From Heligmosomoides polygyrus polygyrus (lineage: Eukaryota; Nematoda; Chromadorea; Rhabditida; Heligmosomidae), in the NCBI GenBank assembly GCA_947396885.1, contig OX377206.1, forward strand, positions 4,367,634 to 4,431,633: a stretch of DNA of 64,000 bases, written 5' to 3'. The position numbers and the translations under genes are program-made. This document shows, one piece after another, positions 34,893 to 44,663 of the stretch; position 1 is the first letter of the stretch, and each line of letters begins with the position of its first letter. The notes under the pieces are model-generated. The model was not told where the DNA came from. It searched no databases and worked only from the letters and a program-made list of their open reading frames with translations.

Positions 34893-36742
34893 ATGTTAGG
34901 TGGGAAAGGGAAGAAGAAGTTCCAAGCGGCCTTTCTTCAAGGTGCTCACATATACACTGCGCGATGCAATGCTGGTGCAAATATAAATGGTCTCATGGTG
35001 GAGGTGACGGATTTGCATGTAGAACTATGTGCAATTTTTTCGGTTTTAGCCCGGTTAGGTGTCTTATCTTTTCTTTGAGGTCTTGTTTTACACTACACAA
35101 CCGTTCCGTCACGCTTATGGGCGTGTCTCGCATTTGCGCGCTTCGCGCGGTGGGGCAGTATCATAATCGTCATCATCAGTATTAATCGATATTGGCCTCC
35201 CCATTGAAACTTTCCACCTGGTGTGAAGTACTCCGTCGGCCATAATATCTGCGTGTCTTCCACCCCGTTCGGCTGAATCTGGAGGAAACCCGAGATGGGT
35301 GGGTCAGGAGATCGATAACAACGATCGATATTTGCCTCCGCATTGAAACTTCCAACCTAATATGAAACACTCCGTCGGCCACAACATCGACAATATCGAT
35401 CGATATTGATAGCCGTCCCCTACTGTTGGGGACGAAATCGATCGATATTGATCGCCTTCCCTCCCTGCAGTGAAAGTCTTCCGTCGACGATCGTAATCAC
35501 TTAACTCCCATCGTGATCGGCTGAACCTGAGAGAAAATCGATAATATCGATCGCTATTGATTACCTCCCCTGCCATGAAGGCCTTCCGTGGATGATCTTC
35601 TGAATCCCCAGTCACGTTGGACGTCGTCTTCGGCACGTCTTTTGAAGGCCCAGATGGCGTATGAGTATTTCCCGCTAGTTTCCGCTATTGTATGACTAAT
35701 TTTTCACCGATTTCCTCTCTATTTTATGACTCAACGCTTAGCGGATTATCATGTAGTATGATTGGTATAATAACCCCAATGTTAACGTGCTCTATTGTTT
35801 GTGTGAATCACAATAACAACTGATATAAGTATTTCAGTAGACCTGGAGAACTTTGAAGAAGTCTGGGAAACAAGCATTCTCATCGCTGCGCCCAAAGTAA
35901 GGGGTCGTTACCGACTTCAGTGGAGTCCTCCATTCAAAATCAGAAAAGGTGCGCTCGTTTTAAATTATGTGGCATTTCTGCTGGCCTCAACTGAAATTTA
36001 TTGGCTTCATTTCCCACCTCTTCTCAAAAATTTTCAGAAGCACTTCAAAAATGTTTGTCTGTCTAGTCTAGTACTGTTAGTCTAGTACTTCAAGTATAAA
36101 GGATAGGAGAGATCACTCCATTCCGGAGTGTGCTATGAATTCTACTTCTACGGCATGTCGTGGAGGCAATTTGAATGCTTATTTGACAACACATTGACCC
36201 ACAGTGGCCAGACGAGCCTGCCCGTGTTTTGTTTTTCCCAGAGTAATGTTGTACACAATCAGTGCTTCTAGGTGCATGAAAGTCTTGGTTGGGCTGAGCG
36301 AGAAATCCGAACCAAGAACCTGGTAGTGGGTGCACGTGACAGTCGGCGTTCCTTGCGACCGAGCTACCACACGCCACTCCACTTTGGTTAGCATTGGCAA
36401 GCCTGGTTTGAACGTGGCAGAGCGCCGTACATTATATCGTCCACTTGCAAGTCCGTCAACTCGACGATCTGTTCGTTTCACGACAACGCAGGATCCCAAT
36501 TCCGACATCGCATTATAGAAGGCGAAGAGGAAAAGAGGAATCGGATTCAGTTGTGGGAAGAGGCAACCGAACAGGAGATGAACGCCAGAGCAAACGAACC
36601 ATCTGTTCGAGCCGATGTCACGAACTTGTAAGTTCCAGCACAGAACAAAACGACGGCTTGTTCAGCAACTGTTGAAGGCTATAGGGTCGAAGTAGGTGGA
36701 GGACTAATGGCAAGGCTTCATGCAGTATTCGAATTTCGTTAA
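34893..36742 (+). CDS. Candidate four-exon small gene, about 117 aa, unknown function
   Basis: Proposed exons are 34893-34941 (ATG), 35838-35948, 36492-36627 and 36685-36742 (TAA), 354 nt in total. Phases match at every junction: G|TA, G|GA and TT|G. Acceptors are TATTTCAG and AACGCAG; donors include AAAAG|GTGCGC and AACTT|GTAAGT. The last acceptor (GCTATAG) is weaker, so the C-terminus is less certain. The protein opens MLGGKGKKKFQAAFLQ. It then has an acidic DLENFEEVWETS segment, WSPPFKIRKG, and a helical charged stretch (EGEEEKRNRIQLWEEATEQE). I recognise no family. Intron 1 contains an FB-sat relic and intron 2 a SINE. Exons 3 and 4 are duplicated as a pseudogene at 38676. Exon 1 recurs at 63749. 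Confidence 0.5.
35171..35650. repeat. Diverged relic of the FB-sat core with an orphan satellite monomer
   Basis: ATTAATCGATATTGG followed by a CTCCGTCGGCC-type block matches the FB-sat core around 3650-3710. Diverged repeats of GATCGATATTGAT follow. Near 35597-35642 is a single satellite monomer (CTTCTGAATCCCCAGTCACG, then TTGGACGTCGTCTTCGGCAC). This is outside the arrays and clearly older than the copies inside them. Confidence 0.6.
36098..36378 (-). repeat. tRNA-derived SINE in intron 2 of the candidate gene
   Basis: The minus-strand head is GTGTGGTAGCTCGGTCGCAA and the B-box region is CTTGGTTCGGATTTC. The tail side shows CCTATCCTTTATA. It was co-duplicated with the following exons (see 38310-38582). 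Confidence 0.75.
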
Positions 36743-37300
36743 GGAAAGGTACTCGTCCTTCCGTTTCACACCCACTTCAAGCATTCCGTAGATCAACCCC
36801 TCGTGGCATCTTCAACGGAAGGACTGCTCATTGGTTGCTACTAAGCAGCCACAACTGTTTCCGAAGCTCAAAAAAGGAAGCGGAACAGTGACATCTCTGA
36901 TGTGTCCGTTCATTTCATGACGCCCTTCACCACAGTTCTCTTCGTCAAGTTCTCGTCCGTTTTCGGCCAGCAAATCCGACATAGACAATACAGAATAGCA
37001 CTTCCCTCTACTTCTTCGAATCCTTTGAGTCAGCCAGTGTGCGACAGGGTGTTTCCGAGGTGTCTTTCGAAATTCTTGCATGAAAAACGTTGTGGTAAAA
37101 CATGGGGTCTATTCAAACTATGCGTAAAATGTTGCTTAATACCAGTTAGAAGGCGACGACTCCAAGAAGTAGAAATCAGGCTCCAACCTCGGATAAGTAT
37201 ATATCGGGAAGGTTTAAGGCATGACAAATTCTGCTGGAGCGAAGCCGTACGACCTCCCCTCAGAAATGGCGTGTGATGAAAGAGGTGTCGGCTGACGAGT
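36098..37300 (+). repeat. Tandem duplication, copy 1
   Basis: This block (SINE, exons 3-4 of the candidate gene, downstream sequence) is paralogous to 38310-40740, about 80-85% identical by eye. Copy 2 is longer because a mariner inserted into it. A downstream open frame around 36902-37276 is kept in copy 1 but broken by stops in copy 2; I do not claim it as coding. Confidence 0.75.
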
Positions 37301-37995
37301 GCACCCCACTGAGTGGTCTATCTGCTCAGTACCACAAGTCATTGTGTAGGCCAAATACGCACTCAACTCGTCTCCATGACCGGGGGCAGACATAACTCCA
37401 ACGCCGCGCGAACCCCCCTGGCGTCGCGCACGGTGCGCGACGAAATTGGACCAGTTGTCGCGGTCCGATGCTTCCGACGGCTACAAACGCTTCCTACAGG
37501 GACATGCGGCACGCCTTTGCCTTATTTTAACGTTTCTTGGAGATGGGATATGAATGTGGTTTCAATAGGACGATCAGCGACAGTTTATACAGGAATTCTG
37601 GTCATGTAGATTGTTTCTAGCGACAGTATTTGTCATCTACAACTTCTTCGGTTAATTTTTACAAGTGATTATGGTTATACCACGGGAAAAGGTCACTATC
37701 ACCCATTCTCGGATCAATTGTCCTACTGCAGACCGTTGCCTACCACATTCTGGGGGATCTTAAGTTCCTTGTTAGAAATGTGATCTGGGACCTTAAACAT
37801 TGAGAACATTTCGCGCTCCGCGGCTAACCATGCGTCACCGGGCACACGTCCCCGTTTCAGCGCCGCGACGTCGCAGGCGGCTAGCGCGCGGCGTCGCGTT
37901 GGAGTTATGTCCTGGAGCCCCTCCATGACATCCCGTACAAGTAGAGTGCGTAGCGCATCCCGAAAGGGATTAATTTACGCCATCCTTTATCCTTT
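37300..37995 (+). repeat. SINE split by a nested element
   Basis: The SINE body occupies 37300-37380 and resumes at 37930 (ATCCCGTACAAGTAGAGTGC) to its AAAGGGATTAATTTACGCCA tail at about 37995. The gap is filled exactly by the 540-bp element below. Confidence 0.8.
37381..37920. mobile_element. 540-bp Mutator-like MITE with 9-bp TSD
   Basis: The ends share ACATAACTCCAACGC (left 37390-37404, right inverted at 37897-37911). The flanking 9-mer CTCCATGAC is duplicated exactly (37372-37380, 37921-37929). The target is single-copy in other SINE members (GCCTCCATGACGTCC at about 325). The interior is GC-rich with no transposase. A 9-bp duplication suggests Mutator. Confidence 0.85.
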
Positions 37996-38094
37996 GTCTC
38001 TCTCCGCTAAAAGATAGCGGCTCGACTTCTACGCAATCGGGAATCGACAAAGGTGAATCCCATAACGTACTAGATTCAACGTGTGCGCTCATTT

Positions 38095-38205
38095 TTGTAC
38101 TGCCAGTGAAGCCTCGGTGAGAATCGAACCTAAGATGGATTCGTGTTGCGCACGAAGGCGGCGATTTGTGACCCGTCGTTCCCATGAACACCAAATCGCA
38201 CAAAA
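38095..38205 (-). repeat. tRNA-like sequence
   Basis: On the minus strand TTAGGTTCGATTCTCACC is a good B box. The upstream region has an A-box-like GGGAACGACGGGTCAC at roughly tRNA distance. No cloverleaf could be closed by eye. Confidence 0.4.
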
Positions 38206-38309
38206 TTTTATAAAGCAAATCACTTAGGAAATTCCTTCAATGCATCTTCCAACTCTCTAGCCATGTCGCGTAATCCGTATTTAGTGCAGCTAAAGGAAAT
38301 GAAAGATCA

Positions 38310-38582
38310 GTCCCTTTCGGAGTGCGCATGCATTCTCCTTCTACGGAATGTTGTGGAGGGAATTCGAATGCCTAATAGATAATAGATACAGTGACCTCCA
38401 TACGGTGGCTAGGCGAACAGTCTGCCGGTGTTTTATTTCTCCCAGAGAAATGTTGTGCAAAATCAGCGCCTCTAGGAGCACGAAAGGCTTGGTTGGGTTG
38501 AGCGAGAAATCCGAACCATGAACCTGATAGCGGGTGTACGCGACAGTCTGCATTCCCATCGACCGAGCTACCACACGCCTAG
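38310..38582 (-). repeat. tRNA-derived SINE (duplicated copy)
   Basis: Paralogue of 36098-36378 within the tandem duplication, with the same orientation and the same junction to downstream sequence (CACACGCC..TCCACTTTGG). Confidence 0.75.
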
Positions 38583-38675
38583 TCCACTTTGGCTAGTATT
38601 GGAAAATTAGGAACATTCTACCGTCCACTTGCAAGTCCGTCATGTCGACCATCTCTTCGTTTAAGTACACCGCAG

Positions 38676-38945
38676 GATCCCAATTCCGACATCGCATTGT
38701 AGAACGTGGAGGATGCAGAGGCAAAGAGGAATCGGATTCAGATGTGGGAAGAGGCAGTCGAACAGGGGATGAACACCAAGGCAAACGAAGCATCTGCTCG
38801 AGCCGATGTCAAGAACCTGTAAGTTCCAGCGCAGAACAAAACGATGGCTTGTTCAGCTACTGTTGAAGGCTATGTGGTCGAAGTAGGTGGAGGACTAAGG
38901 CTTCAAGCAGTATTGAACTTTCATTAAGGAGATGTACTCGTTCTA
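38676..38945 (+). pseudogene. Partial duplicate of candidate gene exons 3-4
   Basis: 38676-38818 matches exon 3 of the candidate gene and keeps the acceptor CGCAG and donor CT|GTAAGT. It is 143 nt instead of 136, so the frame is shifted by +7 inside the acidic repeat. The next acceptor is lost (GCTATGTG instead of GCTATAGG). The 5' exons are absent. It is a non-functional duplicate. Confidence 0.6.
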
Positions 38946-40216
38946 TTAGGTTGGTGCATAAGTTCTCGGACATTTGGGGCATGAAATATTTATTATCACA
39001 ACATACGAACAACAATATCAAATCATTTGAAGTAACCACCCTTTACATCAATTGTCTTTCGCCAACGTGGTGGTAAGTAATGGATGCCTTTTCTCCAAAA
39101 CGTGGCCGGTTGTGATTCGAAAAATGTGAGCAGTGCCTCCTTGACATCCTCTCGGTTCCTAAATTGCTGGCCGTCCAAATAGCGTTGAAGGCTTGAAAAG
39201 AAATGATAATCAGAAGGAGCGAGATCTGGTGAGTAAGGTGGATGTGGAAGAACGGTCCATCCATAGTCCGCCAACTCAGCCGCCGTCGCTCTAGCAATAT
39301 GCGGTCTAGCGTTGTCGTGTTGAAAATACACCTTCACTTGCTCTCCTCGTGCGGTTTGAAGGTGGGCTCTCAACTTCCTCAGTTGGTTGACGTAAACCTC
39401 TGCCGTCACTGTTATCCCTTCGTCCAGCAGCTCCCAGTGTTCTACGCCAAGAACGCTCCACCAATTGCATAGCATCACCTTTTCACGTGAAGGTCGGGTT
39501 TCGGAACGTCCTCTGCCTCTCCAGTTGCGTCAACCCACTGTGTACGCCGGTGATAATTAGAGTAGAGTATCCACTTCTCATCCCGTTAACAAGGTTGTCC
39601 AGCGATCCGTGGGTACGTCTGAGGGTAAGGAGAGAAAGAGCGACATCGGCTCTGCGATCCACGTCGTGTTGTGTCAAGTCGTGAGGTACCCAGCGACCCA
39701 ATTTTTCACCTTGCCAGTCGACTTCAATCCTCGAACGACTGTTGAGTGACTAACACCAAGAGTGCTTGATAGTTCGCGAGTGGTTTGGTATGGGTCCGCT
39801 TCCACTCTGCTTCGGAGGCCATCCAAATCCAGTGTCATCGGGCGCCCTTCTCTTTCATTATCTTCAACGGAGAATTCACCAACTGCAAACTTCGAGAACC
39901 ACTGGTACACAGTACTACGAGCAGGAGCACTCTCGTTGTAAACATCCTTCAGGCGACGTACGATTCGTTGGCATTGAGGCCAGATTGATGCAGGAATAAC
40001 ATGAAGTGCCGAATATGCGTCTCAGTTGGGATGAATTTCTTAGCCATAATAGCTGACGTTAACAACGCAGAAGTAAATGTTAGGAACTGTTTTGTAGTCC
40101 TTTCCTTTCTCTATCGATCGATCATTTACGCGTTGATACATGTGAGAAATTCGGCGGGAAAATGCGCTTTCAATTCAGGAGGGATCAAATGTCCGAGAAC
40201 TTATGCACCAACCTAA
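38946..40216 (-). mobile_element. Mariner 1, complete element, 1271 bp
   Basis: Terminal inverted repeats of about 31 bp begin TTAGGTTGGTGCATAAGTTC and are identical at both ends. TA target duplications lie at 38944-38945 and 40217-40218. The size is canonical for mariner. The flanks join to GTACTCGTTCTA-GTTCTACATCC, which matches the uninterrupted paralogue near 36748-36765, so the insertion postdates the local duplication. Confidence 0.93.
39023..40046 (-). pseudogene. Mariner 1 transposase, frameshifted
   Basis: The coding region runs from ATG at 40046 (MAKKFIPTETHIRHFMLF) to the stop at 39023, about 342 residues when frames are followed. Recognisable parts are the HTH region (QWFSKFAVGEFSVEDNEREG), the WVPHDL linker, DEKW with the first catalytic Asp, FQHDNARPHIA with the second and SPDLAPSDYHFF with the third. 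The protein is broken by four apparent single-base losses (near 39960, 39705, 39612 and 39485), two of them in A runs. All three catalytic aspartates survive. The element is inactive as read, but two of the breaks could be base-calling errors. Confidence 0.85.
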
Positions 40217-40764
40217 TAGTTCTACATCCATTTCAAGCATCCCGTCGATCAAGTCCCCGTAGCATCTTTAAAGGAGAGACTGTTTATTGTTTGCTACTAA
40301 ACGAGAACAACTGTTCCCGAAGCTCAAAAAAGAAGCGGAACAGTGATATCTCTGATGTGTCCGTTCATTTCATCACGCCCTTCACCACAGTCCTCTTCGT
40401 CAAGTTCTCGTCCGTTTTCGGCTAGCAAATCTGACATAGACAATACAGAATAGCACTTCCCTCTAGTTATTCAAATCGCTTGAGTCAACCAGGATGGAAC
40501 GGTATTTCCGAGGTTCTTTCGAAATTCCAGCATGAAAAACGCGGTGGCAAAACTTGGGATCTGTTAAAAATATGCATAAACCGTTGGTTAATGTCAATTA
40601 GAAGACGACCACATCAACAAGTAGAAATCAGGGTCCTACCTTGGATAGGTGTAGAAGTGTCTGAAGCATGGGGAATACTGCTGAAGCAATGCCGTTCGAG
40701 CTGCCCCAGGAGGTGAAGTGTGATGAAAGAGTTGTCTGCTGACGCGTGCACCCTATACTGTTTT

Positions 40765-40968
40765 TGTTTCGCTTTCCCCGGTCAGTTCAACCAAGCCTTC
40801 CATCCTTCCGGGATCGGAGAATTCGTCTGGTAAAGATAGGGATTGACTTGTACATCAGCTGGCCAGCAGAAGTGATTGTATAGGTCAAATCGCCTCCATG
40901 GGATCTCTAAAATAGAATGCGTGCCGATCGCAAAAGGGATTAATAAACGTCATCCTTTACCTATAGGT
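40765..40968 (+). repeat. tRNA-derived SINE, 3' part
   Basis: The family body in plus orientation ends GCAAAAGGGATTAATAAACG and CATCCTTTACCTATAG. The head is missing. Confidence 0.65.
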
Positions 40969-41108
40969 GATTCGAAAATCATAAGACACATGTGCTGTAC
41001 GATTGCCGTTGTTAAAAAATTTCATTCGCCTGAGGTGTTACTTGGGGTACTTATCACATGTTTGACATCAGTTTCTGAATTCCCCGCTACTTATAGCAGG
41101 TTAAAGTA

Positions 41109-42391
41109 TTAGGTTGTAACGAAATAAATGGCACTGAACCGCTGCAAATTTAAACAGTTAATATCTCGGCTTGTAGGCAAGTTTATTAATCGAAATAAAA
41201 ACCCTCTGATTCTACACATCTTTGCCAACGTGACACAAATATTTTTATCCCAGTAGCCTAAAAATCAGAAGTTCTGGAATTGACGAAATCTTCGAAGGCA
41301 CTTTCGGCATCCTGTTGGTATTTGAATATTTTCCCTACCAAGAAGTCGCCAAGATGCTTGAAGAAATGGTAGAGTGTTGGGGAGAGGTCGGGAGAAAACG
41401 GAGGATGTGGTAGAGTTTCAATGCTCAGCTCATTCAATTTCTGCAACGTCATCCGTGCTACATGGGGGCGAGCATTGTCGTGCAGAAGGAGAACTCGCCT
41501 TCGGTTTACCAAGGCCGGCCGGATATCCTTCAACTTTTTCATCATTTCTTCAATTTCAATGCAGTACTTCTCTGCCGTGATGGATTCACCGGGAGGGAGG
41601 AAGCTGTGGTGAATAATTCCCAGCGAACACCACCATACTGTCACCATTACTTTCTTTTGGTGCAATTCCGGCTTCGCAAAAACCTTGGGGCTCCCATCGC
41701 TGTCCACCCATTGTGCAGATCGTCGCCTGTTGTCGTACATTATCCATTTCTCGTCACAGGTTACGATGCGATCAAGGAATGGGTCCGTCTCGTTCCGTAG
41801 AAGCAGTGCGGACGAGATCTCATATCGTCGGTTTCTTTGCTCCTCGGACAGCTCGTGAGGCACCCATCTTTCCAGCTTTTTGGTCTTTCCAATTTCCTTC
41901 AGATGCCGGGCAGCTGTGTTGTGACTGACGCCGAGAACCTTCGCTATCTCCCTGGTACCTTTGTGTGGATCCTCCTCTACCACATCTCTCAGCTTGTCCT
42001 CATCAACATCACTATGCCTCCCACGACCGTCATGTCCTTCCAAGCTCTCATCTCCATTCCGGAACTTCTGATACCAACGATACGCCGTCCGAATTGTGGA
42101 ACATCCTTGACCGAATGCGGCGTTGATCTTCTCGTCCGCCTCCTTAGCTGTAGTGCCCAGCTTGAATTCATACAAGTAAATGCCTCGGATTACCCTTTTG
42201 TCCATCTGCAAAAAAGTCAATAAAACTCTAAAGTTTCCCCACTTTTACATAGAAAATTTGGTACTCACCGGTAGAGCAAAGTTTGCGCTTCTAAATGATA
42301 TGCCACATGTTACGGTTTGTTCTTGATCAAACGCGTAAAGACACGCCAAAAAATGGCGCGAGCCAGTGCCATTTAATTCGTTACAACCTAA
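41109..42391 (-). mobile_element. Mariner 2, complete element, 1283 bp (Hsmar1/bandit-like)
   Basis: The inverted termini begin TTAGGTTGTAACGAA and match for about 28 bp. TA lies on both sides (41107-41108, 42392-42393). Size and transposase place it near Hsmar1-like mariners, a group that includes the hookworm element bandit; that placement rests on remembered protein similarity. Confidence 0.92.
41186..42220 (-). pseudogene. Mariner 2 transposase, inactivated by point mutations
   Basis: The frame from 42220 is open for 320 codons. It has an N-terminal HTH pair (IYLYEFKLGTTAKEA; RTAYRWYQKFRNGDESLE), the WVPHELSEEQ linker, the first catalytic Asp in VTCDEKWIMYDNRRR and the second in LLHDNARPHVA. 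At the third position, 35 residues after the second, SPTLYHFF has Leu where active mariners have Asp. A TAG then interrupts after TSDF at 41258-41260; the next 23 codons continue in frame (ATGIKIFVSRWQ...) to the normal stop at 41186. Full length would be 344 aa, usual for the family. Two independent lesions make it non-functional, though DNA-binding parts are intact. Confidence 0.9.
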
Positions 42392-42393
42392 TA

Positions 42394-42824
42394 TATTGGA
42401 GTAAGGCAGAGTAGCGGGGTCAAAACAGAATTCAAAACTAGTTACCATTTTAATTTCGAAGAGATAGAAGAACGTGGATGGCAGTTGTTTCCAAACGTTT
42501 GTTTAAAAAGATGTGCATGAGGATAAAGGACCTCATTGACGATAAATCACAAAACACAAAAATCTCGCGGTGGAATCGAACCCATGACGCAGGAACTTGG
42601 AAGCGACAACGCTACCAATGCTCCGCCGCCGCAGCTTATAGCCAGGCTAGAGCGCGCCATGTGGAGTCGACATTGGAAACCTTGGCAGGCCAGAGCTCGC
42701 TTAGGAGATCCATTTAGCAAATTTGATTGGCGTAGTTATAGCCAGTGTTTCAAGCTCTTTCACATAGCCTAGGTCTCTATCCGAAGTTCCGCGGAAGCTA
42801 AAGGCGTTAATTGGTTAGAGTCTC
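42394..42824. repeat. Spacer with a tRNA-like sequence
   Basis: On the minus strand about 42640-42560 reads GGAGCATTGGTAGCGTTGTC and then GGGTTCGATTCCACCGC, good A and B boxes within a tRNA-sized unit. The acceptor stem does not close well, so it is probably tRNA-derived. No exon is seen in the rest. Confidence 0.45.
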
Positions 42825-43223
42825 ACAAGGAAAGGTTCCCAACTCGAGGTGAGCTTTTGCGATGCTATTTTGGCAGGATGTAGGGCCCTGTGATTGGAGT
42901 CCAGAACCACAGCCAGATTTTGCTGAGCGCTTCTTTAAAGATCTGAAAAGGAGGCCTGAAAGCGTGCACGCAACTATTATCAACCTCTACGACACCCAAC
43001 GAGGTGTGGCTCGGTGGCGCAGTTGGCAGGAGTGCTGCCTCATAGGAGCACACCGCCGGACTTTTCAGTTCGAGTCCGGGTGCCGCCATTACTTTTGAAC
43101 GTATTAGTTTGTTGTTATTACACTTTTTTTAATGATGACAGGAGACAATTTTAGACCACCAATGCTTACAACAAACCAAGGCTGTTTATTTGCGCCTCCT
43201 AAGTGCTAGTCTTTCAACAATAC

Positions 43224-44663
43224 CTATCTGCACAATACCATTTCTCTGAAAATAAAAGGTCTTATTACCCTTCCTTTTTAGTCAACAGCTATGCGATAAT
43301 ACTATGAAACAAGTATTAGGGGGGGGGGCAAAAGTAATGAGACTCTCCCTGCCTTGTCCATATATCTCGTGACTGCAGTCTGGTTTCGTGTTTATCGTAT
43401 TTGTATGTTTGTATGCTACCCTACTGAATGCCACCTGAAAAGTTACCGCTTCCGCCCTTTCCAGAAGCATGCCAAAAGCGCAATCTGTCTTATGACGAAA
43501 CCCCAGTCTGACGAGTCGACCTATGTCAAATCTCTCCCAGTCCCCAACCCCGAGCAGCCTGGACTCAATAGTCACGCAAGATGAGAAGCACATCTTCCAC
43601 CTTAACCCTGCCAAGCAGCCAGTCTGGGTGAGGCTTGGTGACCCGTTACCGACCTTTGTTCGGCGAGATGTTCACGGCGAGAAGCATCTTTCAGAGCTTT
43701 TGGGTTTGCGCCCATGGACCGGCATACTGGAAGCTGTTTACCAAAAGCACGACGATGGACTACAAGGACATGGTAAACGAAATAGAAGAGATGGACCTGC
43801 GACTCGAACTTATTCAGTCGCAGCGTGCCAAGAAGTTCCTCCTCTTCACCAACGCCGCACCCCATCGGGAACAAGTGACCACGGATAAGCATGCCCAGCT
43901 GGGCTACGTTCACATGCTTCACCCACCGTATTCGCCGGACATCTCTCCATGCGACTATCACCACTTCTTGGGCCTACGGGACTTCCTGGCCGGAATGGAC
44001 ACAAGAACCCAAGCAGTCCTTGTCAACCATATCGAACAGTTGATCAACACCAGGCCCAAGCAGTTCTGGAAGGATGGGATCAGAAAGTTGGCTGAGCGAT
44101 GGCAGCAAGTTATTGACCTTAATGGTATACACATTCATCAGGATCGTTGAGTTGTAATTGAGTTATAAAGAGATAAAGGATTTTTTTCAATTTGTCTCAT
44201 TACTTTTGGCCCCACTGATAGAACACAAGCGCTTTTCACACCAGCAGCATCTTACAAAAACCAGTGAGGAGCAATCTTCTCCCTGGCAAGGAATGACCAC
44301 TTCTTCCTAGTTGAACGCGTAATGTGTGGGTGTAGAAAAGGGTTCTGAGTGAGAATCGACGTAACCTCACTGTTGTCTTCCCCCTCACAGTCATCATCAG
44401 GTGTCCAGCCGACATCCAGCTCCTCATCGAAACGCTCCTATGAAGCCACCTGGATGATACGTGCAGGAAGGTACCATTCTCATTATACTACCTCTAACCT
44501 GTACCACCTCTTCTTCCTGACAGTCGGTATCTCCATAAATGGCGTCTAGGAAGAGTCCTTTTATGACATCCGCAACCGCAATCTCTCTCCTTGTCGAAGA
44601 AGTGAAATCCGGTGTGAAGGTGGAAAATAGTGGGCCAATAACACGTTCAGGTGAGAACGACAT
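43224..44663 (-). CDS. Spliced frame inside FB-2, 122 aa, unknown function
   Basis: Proposed exons are 44663-44499 (ATG), 44437-44256 and 43245-43224 (TAG). The lengths 165 + 182 + 22 give 123 codons with matching phases. Intron 1 is 61 bp (CAG|GTTAGA ... CATAG). Intron 2 starts GTAAGA and ends TTTTATTTTCAG. It holds the 903-bp mariner 3, without which it would be about 105 bp, normal for a nematode. The protein begins MSFSPERVIGPLFSTF, has an acidic stretch (ERFDEELDVGWTPDDDCEGE), then a basic segment TRSTRKKWSFLAREK. I do not recognise it. It may be an element-encoded protein or a captured host fragment. Confidence 0.45.
43316..44218 (+). mobile_element. Mariner 3, internally deleted, 903 bp
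   Basis: The ends share GGGGC-CAAAAGTAATGAGAC (left about 43320-43342, right inverted 44194-44214). TA lies on both sides (43314-43315, 44219-44220). About 0.4 kb is missing relative to a full mariner, mostly the DNA-binding half of the transposase. Poly-G expansion has altered the left terminus. Confidence 0.8.
43530..44150 (+). pseudogene. Mariner 3 transposase C-terminal remnant
   Basis: SIVTQDEKHIFHLNP keeps the block around the first catalytic Asp. After a frame change comes a catalytic-domain stretch with FLLFTNAAPHREQ, where the usual HDNARPH has lost its Asp, then HPPYSPDISPCDYHHF (third Asp kept) and the C-terminal FWKDGIRKLAERWQQVIDLNG. The HTH region is absent. Degenerate and non-functional. 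Confidence 0.8.

Larger units (their letters stand above)
31395..35144. repeat. Duplicated flank, copy 1
   Basis: About 3.75 kb, matched nearly base for base by 60233-64000, with an offset of 28842 to 28856 that drifts through small indels. It contains SINEs, tRNA-like stretches, one complete small gene and the first exon of another. Differences by eye are of the order of one per 100 bp. Confidence 0.9.

Noticed and set aside
36812..37276. Frames on both strands downstream of the candidate gene (minus MSDLLAENGRELDEE; plus MSVHFMTPFTTV).
   Set aside because: They overlap each other, and the duplicated copy breaks the plus frame with stops. I could not choose a coding strand or find supporting splice sites.
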